Shown: piece after piece, positions 25,774-33,949 of the stretch
How positions within the stretch are numbered: position 1 is the first letter of the stretch
Layout of the letters: every line of letters starts with the position of its first letter
Source of the DNA: Calditrichota bacterium
GTDB lineage: Bacteria; Calditrichota; Calditrichia; Calditrichales; J004
Assembly (NCBI GenBank): GCA_013112635.1
Contig: JABFGF010000007.1
Location: forward strand, 124,001 to 188,000
Direction: 5' to 3'
Length of the DNA stretch: 64,000 bases
Translations under genes and position numbers: made by a program
The notes under the pieces: generated by a model
Told to the model about the DNA's origin: nothing
Databases searched by the model: none
Seen by the model: only the letters and a program-made list of their open reading frames with translations

Positions 25774-27510
25774 GTGTATAAAATATTAATACTTACTGTG
25801 TTTCATCTTGTAACATTGTTAAGTGCTCAAAATAATTTACTCCTTCCTGATACACTAAATGGAGAAATTGTGAATTTAACCCTCCAGCATGGGACATATC
25901 AATTTTATCCAGGATTGGATTCAAAGACAATGGGGGTTAACGGTGATATTTTAGGTCCAACACTTATTTTCAATAAAGGTAATTATGTAGACATCTTTGT
26001 GAAAAACCAATTAGAAGATACAACAACAATTCATTGGCATGGTATGCACGTTTCAGCAGAAAATGATGGTGGACCTCATACGACAATTGCCCCGGGGGAA
26101 ATCTGGAATCCTCATTTTACTGTGTTGGACAAAGCCGGGACATATTGGTACCATCCTCATTTGCACCAAAAGACAAATGAACATGTGTCAAAAGGTATCG
26201 CCGGATTTATTATAGTTAGAGATGAAGAAGAAGCGGGACTCAACCTACCAAGAAGATACGGTATAGATGATTTTCCTTTAGCTATCCAAACAAAAACCTT
26301 TGACAATGATATGGAAATCGTAGTTCCATCAAATTCGGATTCAGTTTTGCTGGTTAATGCTACTATCAATGCTGTATTAAATGTTCCGGCACAAGTAGTT
26401 CGTTTTAGATTACTCGACGGTTCTTCTCAGAGGGTTTTCAATATTGGTTTAAGTGATAATAAATCATTTTATCAAATAGGCTCGGATGGAGGATTATTAT
26501 CGAACTCAAATGAGCTAACCCGGCTTCAAATATCTCCGGGGGAAAGGGCAGAAATACTTATTGATTTTTCGTCTTTAGAGGGACAAACTGTTTATTTAAA
26601 AAGCTATGCATCTGAGTTTTCGAATGGTATTTACGGCGCAACAAATCCCGGAATGGGACAAGGCATGAGTATGACCGGATATAATCCTAATCCATTAAAT
26701 GGAAATGATTTTACTATTGTTCAGTTCAATGTTGGTTCTCAGACCGATAACGCTATTACGGAAATCCCTTCATCCCTAGCTCTGGTAAATCCCCTTTTGG
26801 AAGCAAGTGCAGATACAACACGGGATTTTATTTTAACAGCCACAACACATGGACAAAATGCTCTTAATGGTGAATTTTTAATTAATGACGCATATTTTGA
26901 AATGAATATTATTAATGAAGTCATTCCGTTAAATAATGTTGAAGTTTGGTCTATCACTAATCAGTCACCAATCGCACATCCATTTCATATTCATGATGTT
27001 CAGTTTTATATCTTAGACAGAAATGGGTCTGCTCCGAACCTATCTGAACAAGGAAAAAAAGATGTCGTGCTTATCAAGCCGATGGAAACAGTAAGATTTA
27101 TAACAGAATTTAAAGATTTTGCAAACGATTCGGTTCCTTATATGTATCACTGTCACATGCTTACACATGAGGATCAGGGAATGATGGGGCAGTTTGTGGT
27201 GATAGATGAATCAGTGTTAAGCATTACGGATGATCAAATAAGTGTTTACCAATTTGAACTTTTTCAAGCCTACCCAAATCCATTTAATCCCGAAACAAAT
27301 ATTGAGTTTGAGCTTAAAAATCCCGGATTGGTTAGTCTTGCGGTTTATAATGTCCTTGGGCAGAAAGTTGCTACACTCTTAAATGAATCAATGAATAGTG
27401 GGGTTCATGCTATAAAATTCAGGGCAGATAATTTTCCTTCAGGAATATATTATTATGCTCTAATTAGTAATGGGCAACAAACAGTCCGTAAAATGATGCT
27501 TGTGAAGTAA
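25774..27510 (+). CDS. Secreted multicopper oxidase with C-terminal sorting domain
   Basis: Protein of 578 residues with a GTG start after TTGGAGG and a signal peptide ending near LLSAQ. The four copper-binding motifs are present: HWHGMH and YWYHPHLH in the N-terminal cupredoxin, HPFHIHD and HCHMLTHEDQGMM in the last one. The Met after the final motif and the Met-rich loop (GMGQGMSM) resemble CueO-type cuprous oxidases. The last 80 residues are a type IX secretion sorting domain (AYPNPFNPET to SGIYYYALIS). Likely role: oxidation of Cu(I) outside the cell, fitting the copper efflux genes downstream. Confidence 0.88.
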   Translation: MYKILILTVFHLVTLLSAQNNLLLPDTLNGEIVNLTLQHGTYQFYPGLDSKTMGVNGDILGPTLIFNKGNYVDIFVKNQLEDTTTIHWHGMHVSAENDGGPHTTIAPGEIWNPHFTVLDKAGTYWYHPHLHQKTNEHVSKGIAGFIIVRDEEEAGLNLPRRYGIDDFPLAIQTKTFDNDMEIVVPSNSDSVLLVNATINAVLNVPAQVVRFRLLDGSSQRVFNIGLSDNKSFYQIGSDGGLLSNSNELTRLQISPGERAEILIDFSSLEGQTVYLKSYASEFSNGIYGATNPGMGQGMSMTGYNPNPLNGNDFTIVQFNVGSQTDNAITEIPSSLALVNPLLEASADTTRDFILTATTHGQNALNGEFLINDAYFEMNIINEVIPLNNVEVWSITNQSPIAHPFHIHDVQFYILDRNGSAPNLSEQGKKDVVLIKPMETVRFITEFKDFANDSVPYMYHCHMLTHEDQGMMGQFVVIDESVLSITDDQISVYQFELFQAYPNPFNPETNIEFELKNPGLVSLAVYNVLGQKVATLLNESMNSGVHAIKFRADNFPSGIYYYALISNGQQTVRKMMLVK

Positions 27511-27536
27511 TAGCCGTTCCACAAATTTTCCATGCG

Positions 27537-27571
27537 ATCCCCGATGCTGAATAGTAACGGGGATTTTTTTT
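27537..27571 (+). terminator. Intrinsic terminator after the multicopper oxidase
   Basis: Stem ATCCCCG / CGGGGAT with a 14-base loop, followed by a run of eight T. Confidence 0.85.
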
Positions 27572-27701
27572 CGCAAATAATTGGGTGAAATATTACTAAC
27601 CTGATAATATTGTAAAAGACAGCCAGGAATAACAATTTAATTCCGTTAGTTATAAACTGTGTTTGACCAACCTGCCATAAAACATTTTTTAGGATAAAGT
27701 T

Positions 27702-29084
27702 ATGAAAAGCATAGTCTTAATTCTAACCATTTTCTCAATTGCTACTTTTTGCAGCGCCCAGGAACCCGAATGGGAATTGATTACCGATGATTACCTGGTT
27801 AGCGCACTGGCTATTGACCCAACCGATAGCCAGGTTCTTTATATAGACGGAGGAAACGGATTTTATAAAACAATAAATGGCGGTGTAACCTGGGATACAA
27901 TTGGCACCGGCCTTAATAACCGTCCGGTAAAACTGATTGTTGACCACAAGAACTCCAATGTACTATGGGCAGGTGGCCCTACTCCACGAACAGGTGTTTT
28001 GCCGGAATGGATGGCCATTGCTAAAAGTATAGATGGGGCATTGTCTTGGTTTAAAAGTGACAGCGGTATTGCCAATTATGTTCATGGTGATCAAATATTT
28101 GGCCTTGAAATTGATAGAACCAGAAATTTTTTATATGCCTATGATAATGTTGAACCTGTTTATCAAAGCACCGATGGCGGACAATATTGGAAAAATATAG
28201 GCGCTACTGTACCCGGTGGAAAAGACTTGGCTGTAGATGAAGATGATGGGACACTATACTTTGCTTCAAACGGAGTTTGGAAGAAGGGTTTGGAAGAAGA
28301 GCAATGGACTTCTATTAGTGAAGGATTACCGAAAGATCAATTTGGATATTTAAGCGTTAGACAAATTGTAGCCACTAAAAACAGCAATACTATATATTGT
28401 GTGGTGGATACGATTGGAAATGGCTCGATTCAGCGTGTTTATAAAAGTTATAATAATGGCGCCAAGTGGTTTTCTTTAGATTTATTTGTAAGCAGTCCTT
28501 CAGAGATTATGGTTTTAGAAAGTGATACAAACACAGTTATTCTTGCATCGCAAACGGCATTTTATCCTGACACATTAGTTGGTGGGGTATTCATAAGCAG
28601 GAATGGTGGGAATTCATGGGCAATCAACTACAATGGGCTGCCAGATTCCCTGCCTTATATGAGTTGCGAAAATCTCAAATACGATGCTTCTATTAACGTT
28701 ATTTATGCATATTTGGGACTATTTAATAGGGAATCTGTAATGCGAGGATTATATAAACTTAAATTGTCAAAACCAACAACTATCCAAGATAAAAATACAA
28801 TCTCCAAGCAGAATTTTTTTATAAAGACATACCCAAACCCTTTCAATGATAAAATTACAATTCTATATGATTTGCTAAAAACGGAATTTGTATATTTAAT
28901 GATATATAATATTAACGGAAAGGAGGTAAAAAATCTTGTTAACCAGACTGAACAAGATGGATTTCACAAAATTAGTTGGGATGGGAAAAACGAGCATGGG
29001 GAAGCTATATCTGGAGGCATTTATTTTGTTCAAATTCGAATGGGAAATTCAATTTTTACAAGGAAGGTTATATATTTACCATAA
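27702..29084 (+). CDS. Secreted BNR/sortilin-type repeat protein with sorting domain
   Basis: Protein of 460 residues: signal peptide ending TFCSAQ, then beta-propeller repeats of the BNR/VPS10 kind, recognisable by 'GFYKTINGGVTWDT', 'PVYQSTDGGQYWKN' and 'VFISRNGGNSWAI' (xxS.DgG..W motifs). The C-terminal sorting domain starts at TYPNPFND and ends GGIYFVQI, with the 'WDGKNEHGE' variant common in this group. It is exported and probably surface-attached. Ligand unknown. A similar protein lies at 54507. Confidence 0.72.
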   Translation: MKSIVLILTIFSIATFCSAQEPEWELITDDYLVSALAIDPTDSQVLYIDGGNGFYKTINGGVTWDTIGTGLNNRPVKLIVDHKNSNVLWAGGPTPRTGVLPEWMAIAKSIDGALSWFKSDSGIANYVHGDQIFGLEIDRTRNFLYAYDNVEPVYQSTDGGQYWKNIGATVPGGKDLAVDEDDGTLYFASNGVWKKGLEEEQWTSISEGLPKDQFGYLSVRQIVATKNSNTIYCVVDTIGNGSIQRVYKSYNNGAKWFSLDLFVSSPSEIMVLESDTNTVILASQTAFYPDTLVGGVFISRNGGNSWAINYNGLPDSLPYMSCENLKYDASINVIYAYLGLFNRESVMRGLYKLKLSKPTTIQDKNTISKQNFFIKTYPNPFNDKITILYDLLKTEFVYLMIYNINGKEVKNLVNQTEQDGFHKISWDGKNEHGEAISGGIYFVQIRMGNSIFTRKVIYLP

Positions 29085-29090
29085 TTTTTA

Positions 29091-29324
29091 TTGGAGGTTT
29101 TTATGTTTAAGTATTTATTGTTTTTCTTTATATCTTCATTGCTAAGTGCTCAGGTTGCTAAAAACCTACAACGTGCGGGATATATTGATACAGAAACACT
29201 GTATCGTAAAATTGACCCAACAAGGATTATCGATTTTTCTGCTCAACACCCTGTTTCGGACATTTGGGGTTGGAGTTACAACGGCGTGGAATATGGCCTA
29301 ATTGGTTTGGCTAACACAGGTTAG
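29091..29324 (+). pseudogene. Truncated LVIVD-type secreted protein
   Basis: A 77-codon frame with a signal peptide (MFKYLLFFFISSLLSAQ) and a mature start ending VSDIWGWSYNGVEYGLIGLANTG. The 'DIWGW..nG.eYaliGl..G' text is the first repeat of LVIVD/choice-of-anchor-B proteins, like SVADVWGW in the gene at 52380. The reading stops at TAG 29322, and no continuation is found in the next 170 bases. The GGAGGTTTTT leader is almost the same as at 52380. I regard it as a 5' fragment of a lost gene. Confidence 0.6.
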
Positions 29325-29494
29325 TGGTATCTGGTAGGATTTACCTGTCGCTCGTATAAAGTGTTGACTCGCAGCCGCAAACGGGTAGAGGAACCATAAA
29401 CTGGGAATTATACGGGTCAAAGAGAAAGTCCCTATTTAACCTCATCACTATTTTTTGAATTTGTTGCTTTTACAATTTTTCACTAATATGAAAT

Positions 29495-30631
29495 ATGAGC
29501 CCATTTAACATCCTCAGCATAGAAAATAAATACAAACTCCTAATATTAGCTTTAATAGCAGGTATTTCAGTCCTTCACTTTAATACAGATACAATGAAAT
29601 GGCAGTACCACCTTGTCTACATGCAGGCATACTTTATACCAATCATTTTAGGTGCTTTTGTCCTCGGAAAAAAAGGAGGGCTTGGAACAGCACTTATAGT
29701 TAGTATTGTATATTTACCACATATAATGTTTCAGCATGGTGGCCTAGTAGAAAATAATTTCATGCGCTTTCTCCAAATTGTATTGTTTAATGCAGTTGGT
29801 TATTTAACCGGATTAAAAGCTCAAGGTGAACGTACAGAAAAAGAAAAATATCAAATCGCTGCGGAAAATTTAGAGAAGTCCCTCGCCCAGTTAAAAACTC
29901 AATCAGACCAAATATCAGAAATGGAAGAACAAGCCCGTGCAACTGATAGGTTGGCTATTGTTGGAGAATTAACAGCAAGCCTTGCTCATGAAGTACGAAA
30001 CCCATTGGGTTCAATACGGGGTGCTGTCGAAATCATCCGCGATTCCGTTCCAGCCGATATAAAGAAAATGGAATTTTTTGATATCCTGATCCAGGATACA
30101 GAAAGATTAAACCAGGTTGTTGAAACCTATCTTGGATTTTCCAAAAAACAATCTCAACAGTTTTCCACATACAGTTTAAATGAAACAATACAAAATATAG
30201 CTTTAATGATCGGTGCCCAGGCACGTAAAAATAAAATCCGGTTGAAGACTGACATTCCTGAAAAAACCATAACCTTAAAAGGAGATCCTAATCATGTGTG
30301 GCAAATTACTATGAATGTCCTCTTAAACTCCATTCAAGCCATGCCTGATGGTGGTGAGATTGCAGTGATACTTTCGCCCGACAAAATATCCAAGAATAAA
30401 ATTCAGCTGATAATCAAGGACCAAGGTAAGGGTATCCCGGATGTAAAAATAAATCAGATATTTAAAGCCTTTTATACAACCAAAAGTAAAGGGACAGGAC
30501 TTGGATTAGCGATTGTTAAAAGGATTGCTGATGAAAACAACTGGCATATTTATGTAAATAGTAAAGAAGGTGTTGGCACTGAATTTGCGATAGTTATTCC
30601 CCTAAATGGTTCCGACACTCAATTATCTTGA
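29495..30631 (+). CDS. Membrane sensor histidine kinase, NtrB/ZraS-like
   Basis: Protein of 378 residues. About four membrane segments lie in the first 105 residues, then a coiled coil (about 112-150), the HisKA box with phospho-acceptor His165 in LAHEVRNPLGS, and the HATPase domain (N-box VLLNSIQAMPDGG; DQGKGIPD; KGTGLGLAIVKRI). The large N-terminal loop expected of ZraS is missing, so the membrane part itself or a partner must sense the signal. The gene is followed at once by a sigma-54 activator, a classical pair. I infer that it senses envelope metal stress, most likely copper, because the Cus operon starts directly downstream. Confidence 0.85.
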   Translation: MSPFNILSIENKYKLLILALIAGISVLHFNTDTMKWQYHLVYMQAYFIPIILGAFVLGKKGGLGTALIVSIVYLPHIMFQHGGLVENNFMRFLQIVLFNAVGYLTGLKAQGERTEKEKYQIAAENLEKSLAQLKTQSDQISEMEEQARATDRLAIVGELTASLAHEVRNPLGSIRGAVEIIRDSVPADIKKMEFFDILIQDTERLNQVVETYLGFSKKQSQQFSTYSLNETIQNIALMIGAQARKNKIRLKTDIPEKTITLKGDPNHVWQITMNVLLNSIQAMPDGGEIAVILSPDKISKNKIQLIIKDQGKGIPDVKINQIFKAFYTTKSKGTGLGLAIVKRIADENNWHIYVNSKEGVGTEFAIVIPLNGSDTQLS

Positions 30632-30638
30632 GGATAAA

Positions 30639-31985
30639 ATGCGTATATTGTTAATTGATGATGATATAAATTTAGGCAAAGTTATTGGTTACCAATTGGA
30701 ACAAAATGGATTTCAAGTAGACAAATGTTCAAATGGTTCCGATGGAATTACCAAATTTAAAAAAGGTTCTTATGATATTGTTATTAGTGATATACAGATG
30801 CCGGACATTTCGGGTATTCAGGTGCTAAAAGAAGTTCGTCGTATTAATAATCAAGTTGTTGTTGTAATGATTACAGCTTACGGCAGCGTTGATAATGCTG
30901 TTGAGGCATGTCGTTTAGGAGCAGATGATTATATTGCCAAGCCATTTGGACAAGAGCAGCTTTTATTTACTATTGAAAAAGCAGTTCGTTTAAGAACATT
31001 ACAGTCTGAAAACAAACAACTTCGCCATGAACTTACAGATAAATTCAGTTTTGAGAATATGGTTGCCAATAGTGGTGCTATGCAAAATGTTTTACGGATT
31101 ACTCAAAAAGTTGCGTCAAGCAATGCGACGGTAATTATTCTTGGAGAAAGCGGCACTGGTAAAGAACTGATAGCAAGGGCGATTCACTATAATAGTTCCC
31201 GTAAAGACAAAGCACTGATTACAGTAAACTGTCCTTCAATTCCCGGTAATTTGCTGGAGAGTGAGTTGTTTGGTCATGTAAAGGGATCATTTACAGGTGC
31301 TATCAAAGACAGGGCCGGTAAGTTTGAACAAGCAAATGGCGGGACTATCTTCCTTGACGAGATTGGTGATTTGCATGAAGAGCTACAGGCCAAACTTTTA
31401 CGTGTTTTACAAGAACAGGAGTTTGACCAGGTTGGAGGTTCAAAACCAATAAAAGTGGATGTACGTGTAATCGCGGCAACCAATCAAAACCTTCTCGAAC
31501 TTGTAAAACAAAAGAAATTCCGTGAAGACTTATATTATCGATTAAGCGTAGTACCTATTAATATACCGCCTTTAAGAAACCGGGTTGAGGATATCCCATT
31601 TTTAATTGAGTTTTTTCTTAAACGTTTTTATGGCGAAGAATCCTATAGCATCTCCAATGAAGTAATATCTGCGTTGAAAGCATATGAGTGGCCTGGGAAT
31701 GTACGTGAATTGGAGAATGTTATCGAGCGCATGGTTACACTTGCTTCGGAGAATACTTTAACAAATAGCGACCTACCTGAATACATTGAACTTCAAGGTC
31801 ATGACCCAGCATCATTTGCTATCAAAATACCTGATGAAGGTATTTCATTGGATTCAATAGAGCGCTTGGTCATAAGGGAGGTGTTAGGGAGAACCGGAGG
31901 TAACCAGTCGCAAACTGCCAGACTTTTGCAAATTCCACGACATGTCCTTTTATATCGTATCAAGAAGCTTGGTATTGAAGAATAG
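30639..31985 (+). CDS. NtrC-family sigma-54 response regulator
   Basis: Protein of 448 residues from ATG 30639, just after a GAGG site; an ATG at 30606 inside the kinase gene is less likely because the receiver must begin at MRILLIDDD. Receiver domain with Asp51 (VISDIQMP); AAA+ domain with Walker A GESGTGKE, the sigma-54 loop GSFTGA, Walker B GGTIFLDEIGD and arginine-finger region; C-terminal Fis-type HTH (GGNQSQTARLLQIPRHVLLY). It activates sigma-54 promoters by ATP hydrolysis. The palindromes at 32083-32121 and 45424-45462, upstream of -24/-12 elements, are its likely binding sites. Confidence 0.9.
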   Translation: MRILLIDDDINLGKVIGYQLEQNGFQVDKCSNGSDGITKFKKGSYDIVISDIQMPDISGIQVLKEVRRINNQVVVVMITAYGSVDNAVEACRLGADDYIAKPFGQEQLLFTIEKAVRLRTLQSENKQLRHELTDKFSFENMVANSGAMQNVLRITQKVASSNATVIILGESGTGKELIARAIHYNSSRKDKALITVNCPSIPGNLLESELFGHVKGSFTGAIKDRAGKFEQANGGTIFLDEIGDLHEELQAKLLRVLQEQEFDQVGGSKPIKVDVRVIAATNQNLLELVKQKKFREDLYYRLSVVPINIPPLRNRVEDIPFLIEFFLKRFYGEESYSISNEVISALKAYEWPGNVRELENVIERMVTLASENTLTNSDLPEYIELQGHDPASFAIKIPDEGISLDSIERLVIREVLGRTGGNQSQTARLLQIPRHVLLYRIKKLGIEE

Positions 31986-31990
31986 TTTTT

Positions 31991-32007
31991 TTTAAGTATT
32001 ACTTAAA
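31991..32007 (+). terminator. Weak AT-rich terminator hairpin
   Basis: TTTAAGT-ATT-ACTTAAA dyad six bases after the response-regulator stop, with T-rich flanks. It is AT-only and therefore weak. Confidence 0.35.
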
Positions 32008-32082
32008 ATATTTCTTCCCCAATAAACACAGATCTTACAAAAATTAACAAATACACTATCATTCTATACGCAGCCCAAAAAA

Positions 32083-32121
32083 TAGAATACAATTCTACAA
32101 TGTACTGTAGAATATTCTACA
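32083..32121. promoter_or_regulatory. Paired palindromes: upstream activator sites for the Cus operon
   Basis: Two dyads of the same kind: TAGAAT-ACA-ATTCTA at 32083-32097 and the perfect TGTAGAATATTCTACA at 32106-32121. They lie about 118-156 bp before the -24 element at 32239, the normal distance for NtrC-type enhancers. Close variants occur in pairs before the second -24/-12 element at 45535. Confidence 0.7.
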
Positions 32122-32238
32122 CATCTTAGTTCTTCTTCCTCCAAATTCCTCAAGTTTTCATAATTATATAGAAGCTCTCCTTTCTTAAGGCCACTAAAAT
32201 CAATACTTCACAGATAATATAATCATTTCTAAAATAAC

Positions 32239-32253
32239 TGGCACACAAGTTGA
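32239..32253 (+). promoter_or_regulatory. Sigma-54-like -24/-12 promoter of the Cus operon
   Basis: TGGCAC-ACAAG-TTGA: a perfect -24 box, correct spacing, and a -12 box that matches TTGC except for the last C. The predicted transcript start is near 32264. It is followed by an uninterrupted run of co-directional genes to 44805. Confidence 0.65.
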
Positions 32254-32292
32254 CATAAAGGCATCATGATTAATACTTATGCAAAACAGAGA

Positions 32293-32610
32293 ATGAATAA
32301 CAAAACCGCTAAACATATAATAATTGCACTTTTAGTATTAGGTACCCTTGGTGGATTATTGTTTTTCCCTGTCCAACTATCCGATGGTTATACATGTTTT
32401 TACCATCGCATTTTTGATGCAGACTTTCCAGTGTTGGGTCATGAACATAGTGATAATCTGGCATCAAATGGTGATCATCACGGCACCGGGATGATGGATG
32501 TTTATATGGGAGGCTATGCTTTTATCTGGTGGGGTAGCCTGGTTCTGGTTTCTTTTAGTATTTATAGCTTAAAACGTAGAAACACGCAAAGGGCTAAAAC
32601 CCTTAATTGA
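32293..32610 (+). CDS. Small membrane protein, first gene of the Cus operon
   Basis: Protein of 105 residues from ATG 32293; an ATG at 32266 lies almost on the predicted transcript start, so it is less likely. One membrane segment lies near the N-terminus (HIIIALLVLGTLGGLLFF) and a second near the C-terminus (GYAFIWWGSLVLVSFSIYSL). The loop between them has many His (GHEHSDN, GDHHGTGMMD) plus Cys and Met, suitable for copper binding. The family is not recognised. Its place directly behind the sigma-54 promoter suggests a small periplasmic-facing metal-binding or sensing subunit. Confidence 0.55.
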   Translation: MNNKTAKHIIIALLVLGTLGGLLFFPVQLSDGYTCFYHRIFDADFPVLGHEHSDNLASNGDHHGTGMMDVYMGGYAFIWWGSLVLVSFSIYSLKRRNTQRAKTLN

Positions 32611-32629
32611 TTAATGGAGGAAGGATTTA

Positions 32630-33916
32630 ATGCAGATAAATTTAATTAAAAATGTAACGCTAATTATTAGTGTGTTCATAGGGATTAGCATAAGTCAGGA
32701 TATTAAAAGTACAATAGTCCTTGATGATTTGATTGTCGAGGGCATAGCTAATAATCCTCAGTTGCATGCATTTTATACAAAATCTCAAGCCGATCTTGCA
32801 AAGATACCTCAAGCAGGATCTTTACCTGATCCTATGATAAGTCTGAATATTCTTAATCTGCCAACAGATAATTATGTTTTTGATCAGGAGCCAATGACCG
32901 GAAAGCAAGTTGCTATAAAACAAAAATTTCCTTTTCCAGGAAAGCTTGGTCTAAAAGAACAAATTGCCCAAAAAGGTGCTGATGTTTCAAATGCGAATTG
33001 GCAGGAATTAAAGATACAGTTAATCCGAAACATTAAAAGCACATACTATGATCTTTATTTTGTAGATGAAGCCATTTCAACAACAGAAAAAAACCGCGAG
33101 CTGTTGGTTGAATTTGTAAATATTGCTGAACAAAAGTATACAGTCGGAAAAGGTGTCCAGCAGGATGTATTGAAAGCACAGGTTGAACTTTCAAAAATGC
33201 TCGATCGGTTAATTAATTTAAAACAGAAGCGTGAAAAAATTGAAGCGCGTCTTAATGCACTCTTAAATCGAAAAATTAACCAGCCTTTTGGTAAGACAGA
33301 AAAAATAAGTTATCAGGAATTGAAAATTGACCAGGAAACCATTGAGCAATTGATTCTGCAGAAAAGACCACTTTTTAGCGCCTGGCAACTGCGAATTGAA
33401 CAAAACGATAAAAAGGTAGCATTGGCAAAAAAACAATACTGGCCCGACTTTTCCTTCTTTGCCGCTTATTCCCAACGTGATGTTTTACAAAATGGAATGG
33501 GTGGAGCTGATTTTTTATCTGCAGGAATTACACTTGATATTCCTCTTTATTTCTGGCGCAAACAACGTAAGCAGGTAGAGGAAAAGCAGCTTTTCAGGAA
33601 AAGTATTGAGCATAGCTACGGTAATATAAAACTGAAAACTTTCTCTGCCTTGGATAATGCCATAACAGATCTTGCAAAAAATGATGAACGCCTGGAGCTG
33701 TATGAAACGGGCATTATACCACAGGCTGCCCAGTCTTTACAATCAGCAATGATAGGCTACCAAACAGATAAGGTAGATTTTTTAACACTCGTAAATAACC
33801 AGATGACTCTGTTTAACCTGGAGTTAGAGTATGAGCGAATCCTGAGTGAATACAACAAAAACATTGCTGAATTGGAATATCTCGCTGGTGGTGAGTTACC
33901 TGGTTCGAATAATTAA
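32630..33916 (+). CDS. cusC: Outer-membrane efflux protein, CusC/TolC family
   Basis: Protein of 428 residues with a signal peptide (to about residue 23) and two outer-membrane efflux repeats. 'IANNPQLHAFYTKSQA' and 'QAGSLPDPMISLNILNLP' are typical for the group paired with CusB/CusA in FCB bacteria; 'KQKFPFPGKL' is the conserved strand entry. A GGAGG site precedes ATG 32630. It forms the outer-membrane channel of the third RND system of the window. No lipobox is seen. Confidence 0.82.
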   Translation: MQINLIKNVTLIISVFIGISISQDIKSTIVLDDLIVEGIANNPQLHAFYTKSQADLAKIPQAGSLPDPMISLNILNLPTDNYVFDQEPMTGKQVAIKQKFPFPGKLGLKEQIAQKGADVSNANWQELKIQLIRNIKSTYYDLYFVDEAISTTEKNRELLVEFVNIAEQKYTVGKGVQQDVLKAQVELSKMLDRLINLKQKREKIEARLNALLNRKINQPFGKTEKISYQELKIDQETIEQLILQKRPLFSAWQLRIEQNDKKVALAKKQYWPDFSFFAAYSQRDVLQNGMGGADFLSAGITLDIPLYFWRKQRKQVEEKQLFRKSIEHSYGNIKLKTFSALDNAITDLAKNDERLELYETGIIPQAAQSLQSAMIGYQTDKVDFLTLVNNQMTLFNLELEYERILSEYNKNIAELEYLAGGELPGSNN

Positions 33917-33949
33917 AATAGATGAACAAAAAATTTATCGGAGGAACAG

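Noticed and set aside
29325-29494. Possible continuation of the truncated LVIVD gene
   Set aside because: None of the three frames gives more than short fragments, and no LVIVD-like text was found.
30606-30638. Earlier start of the sigma-54 regulator inside the kinase gene
   Set aside because: The receiver domain begins at MRILLIDDD (30639), which has its own GAGG site; the 11 extra residues only re-read kinase DNA in another frame.
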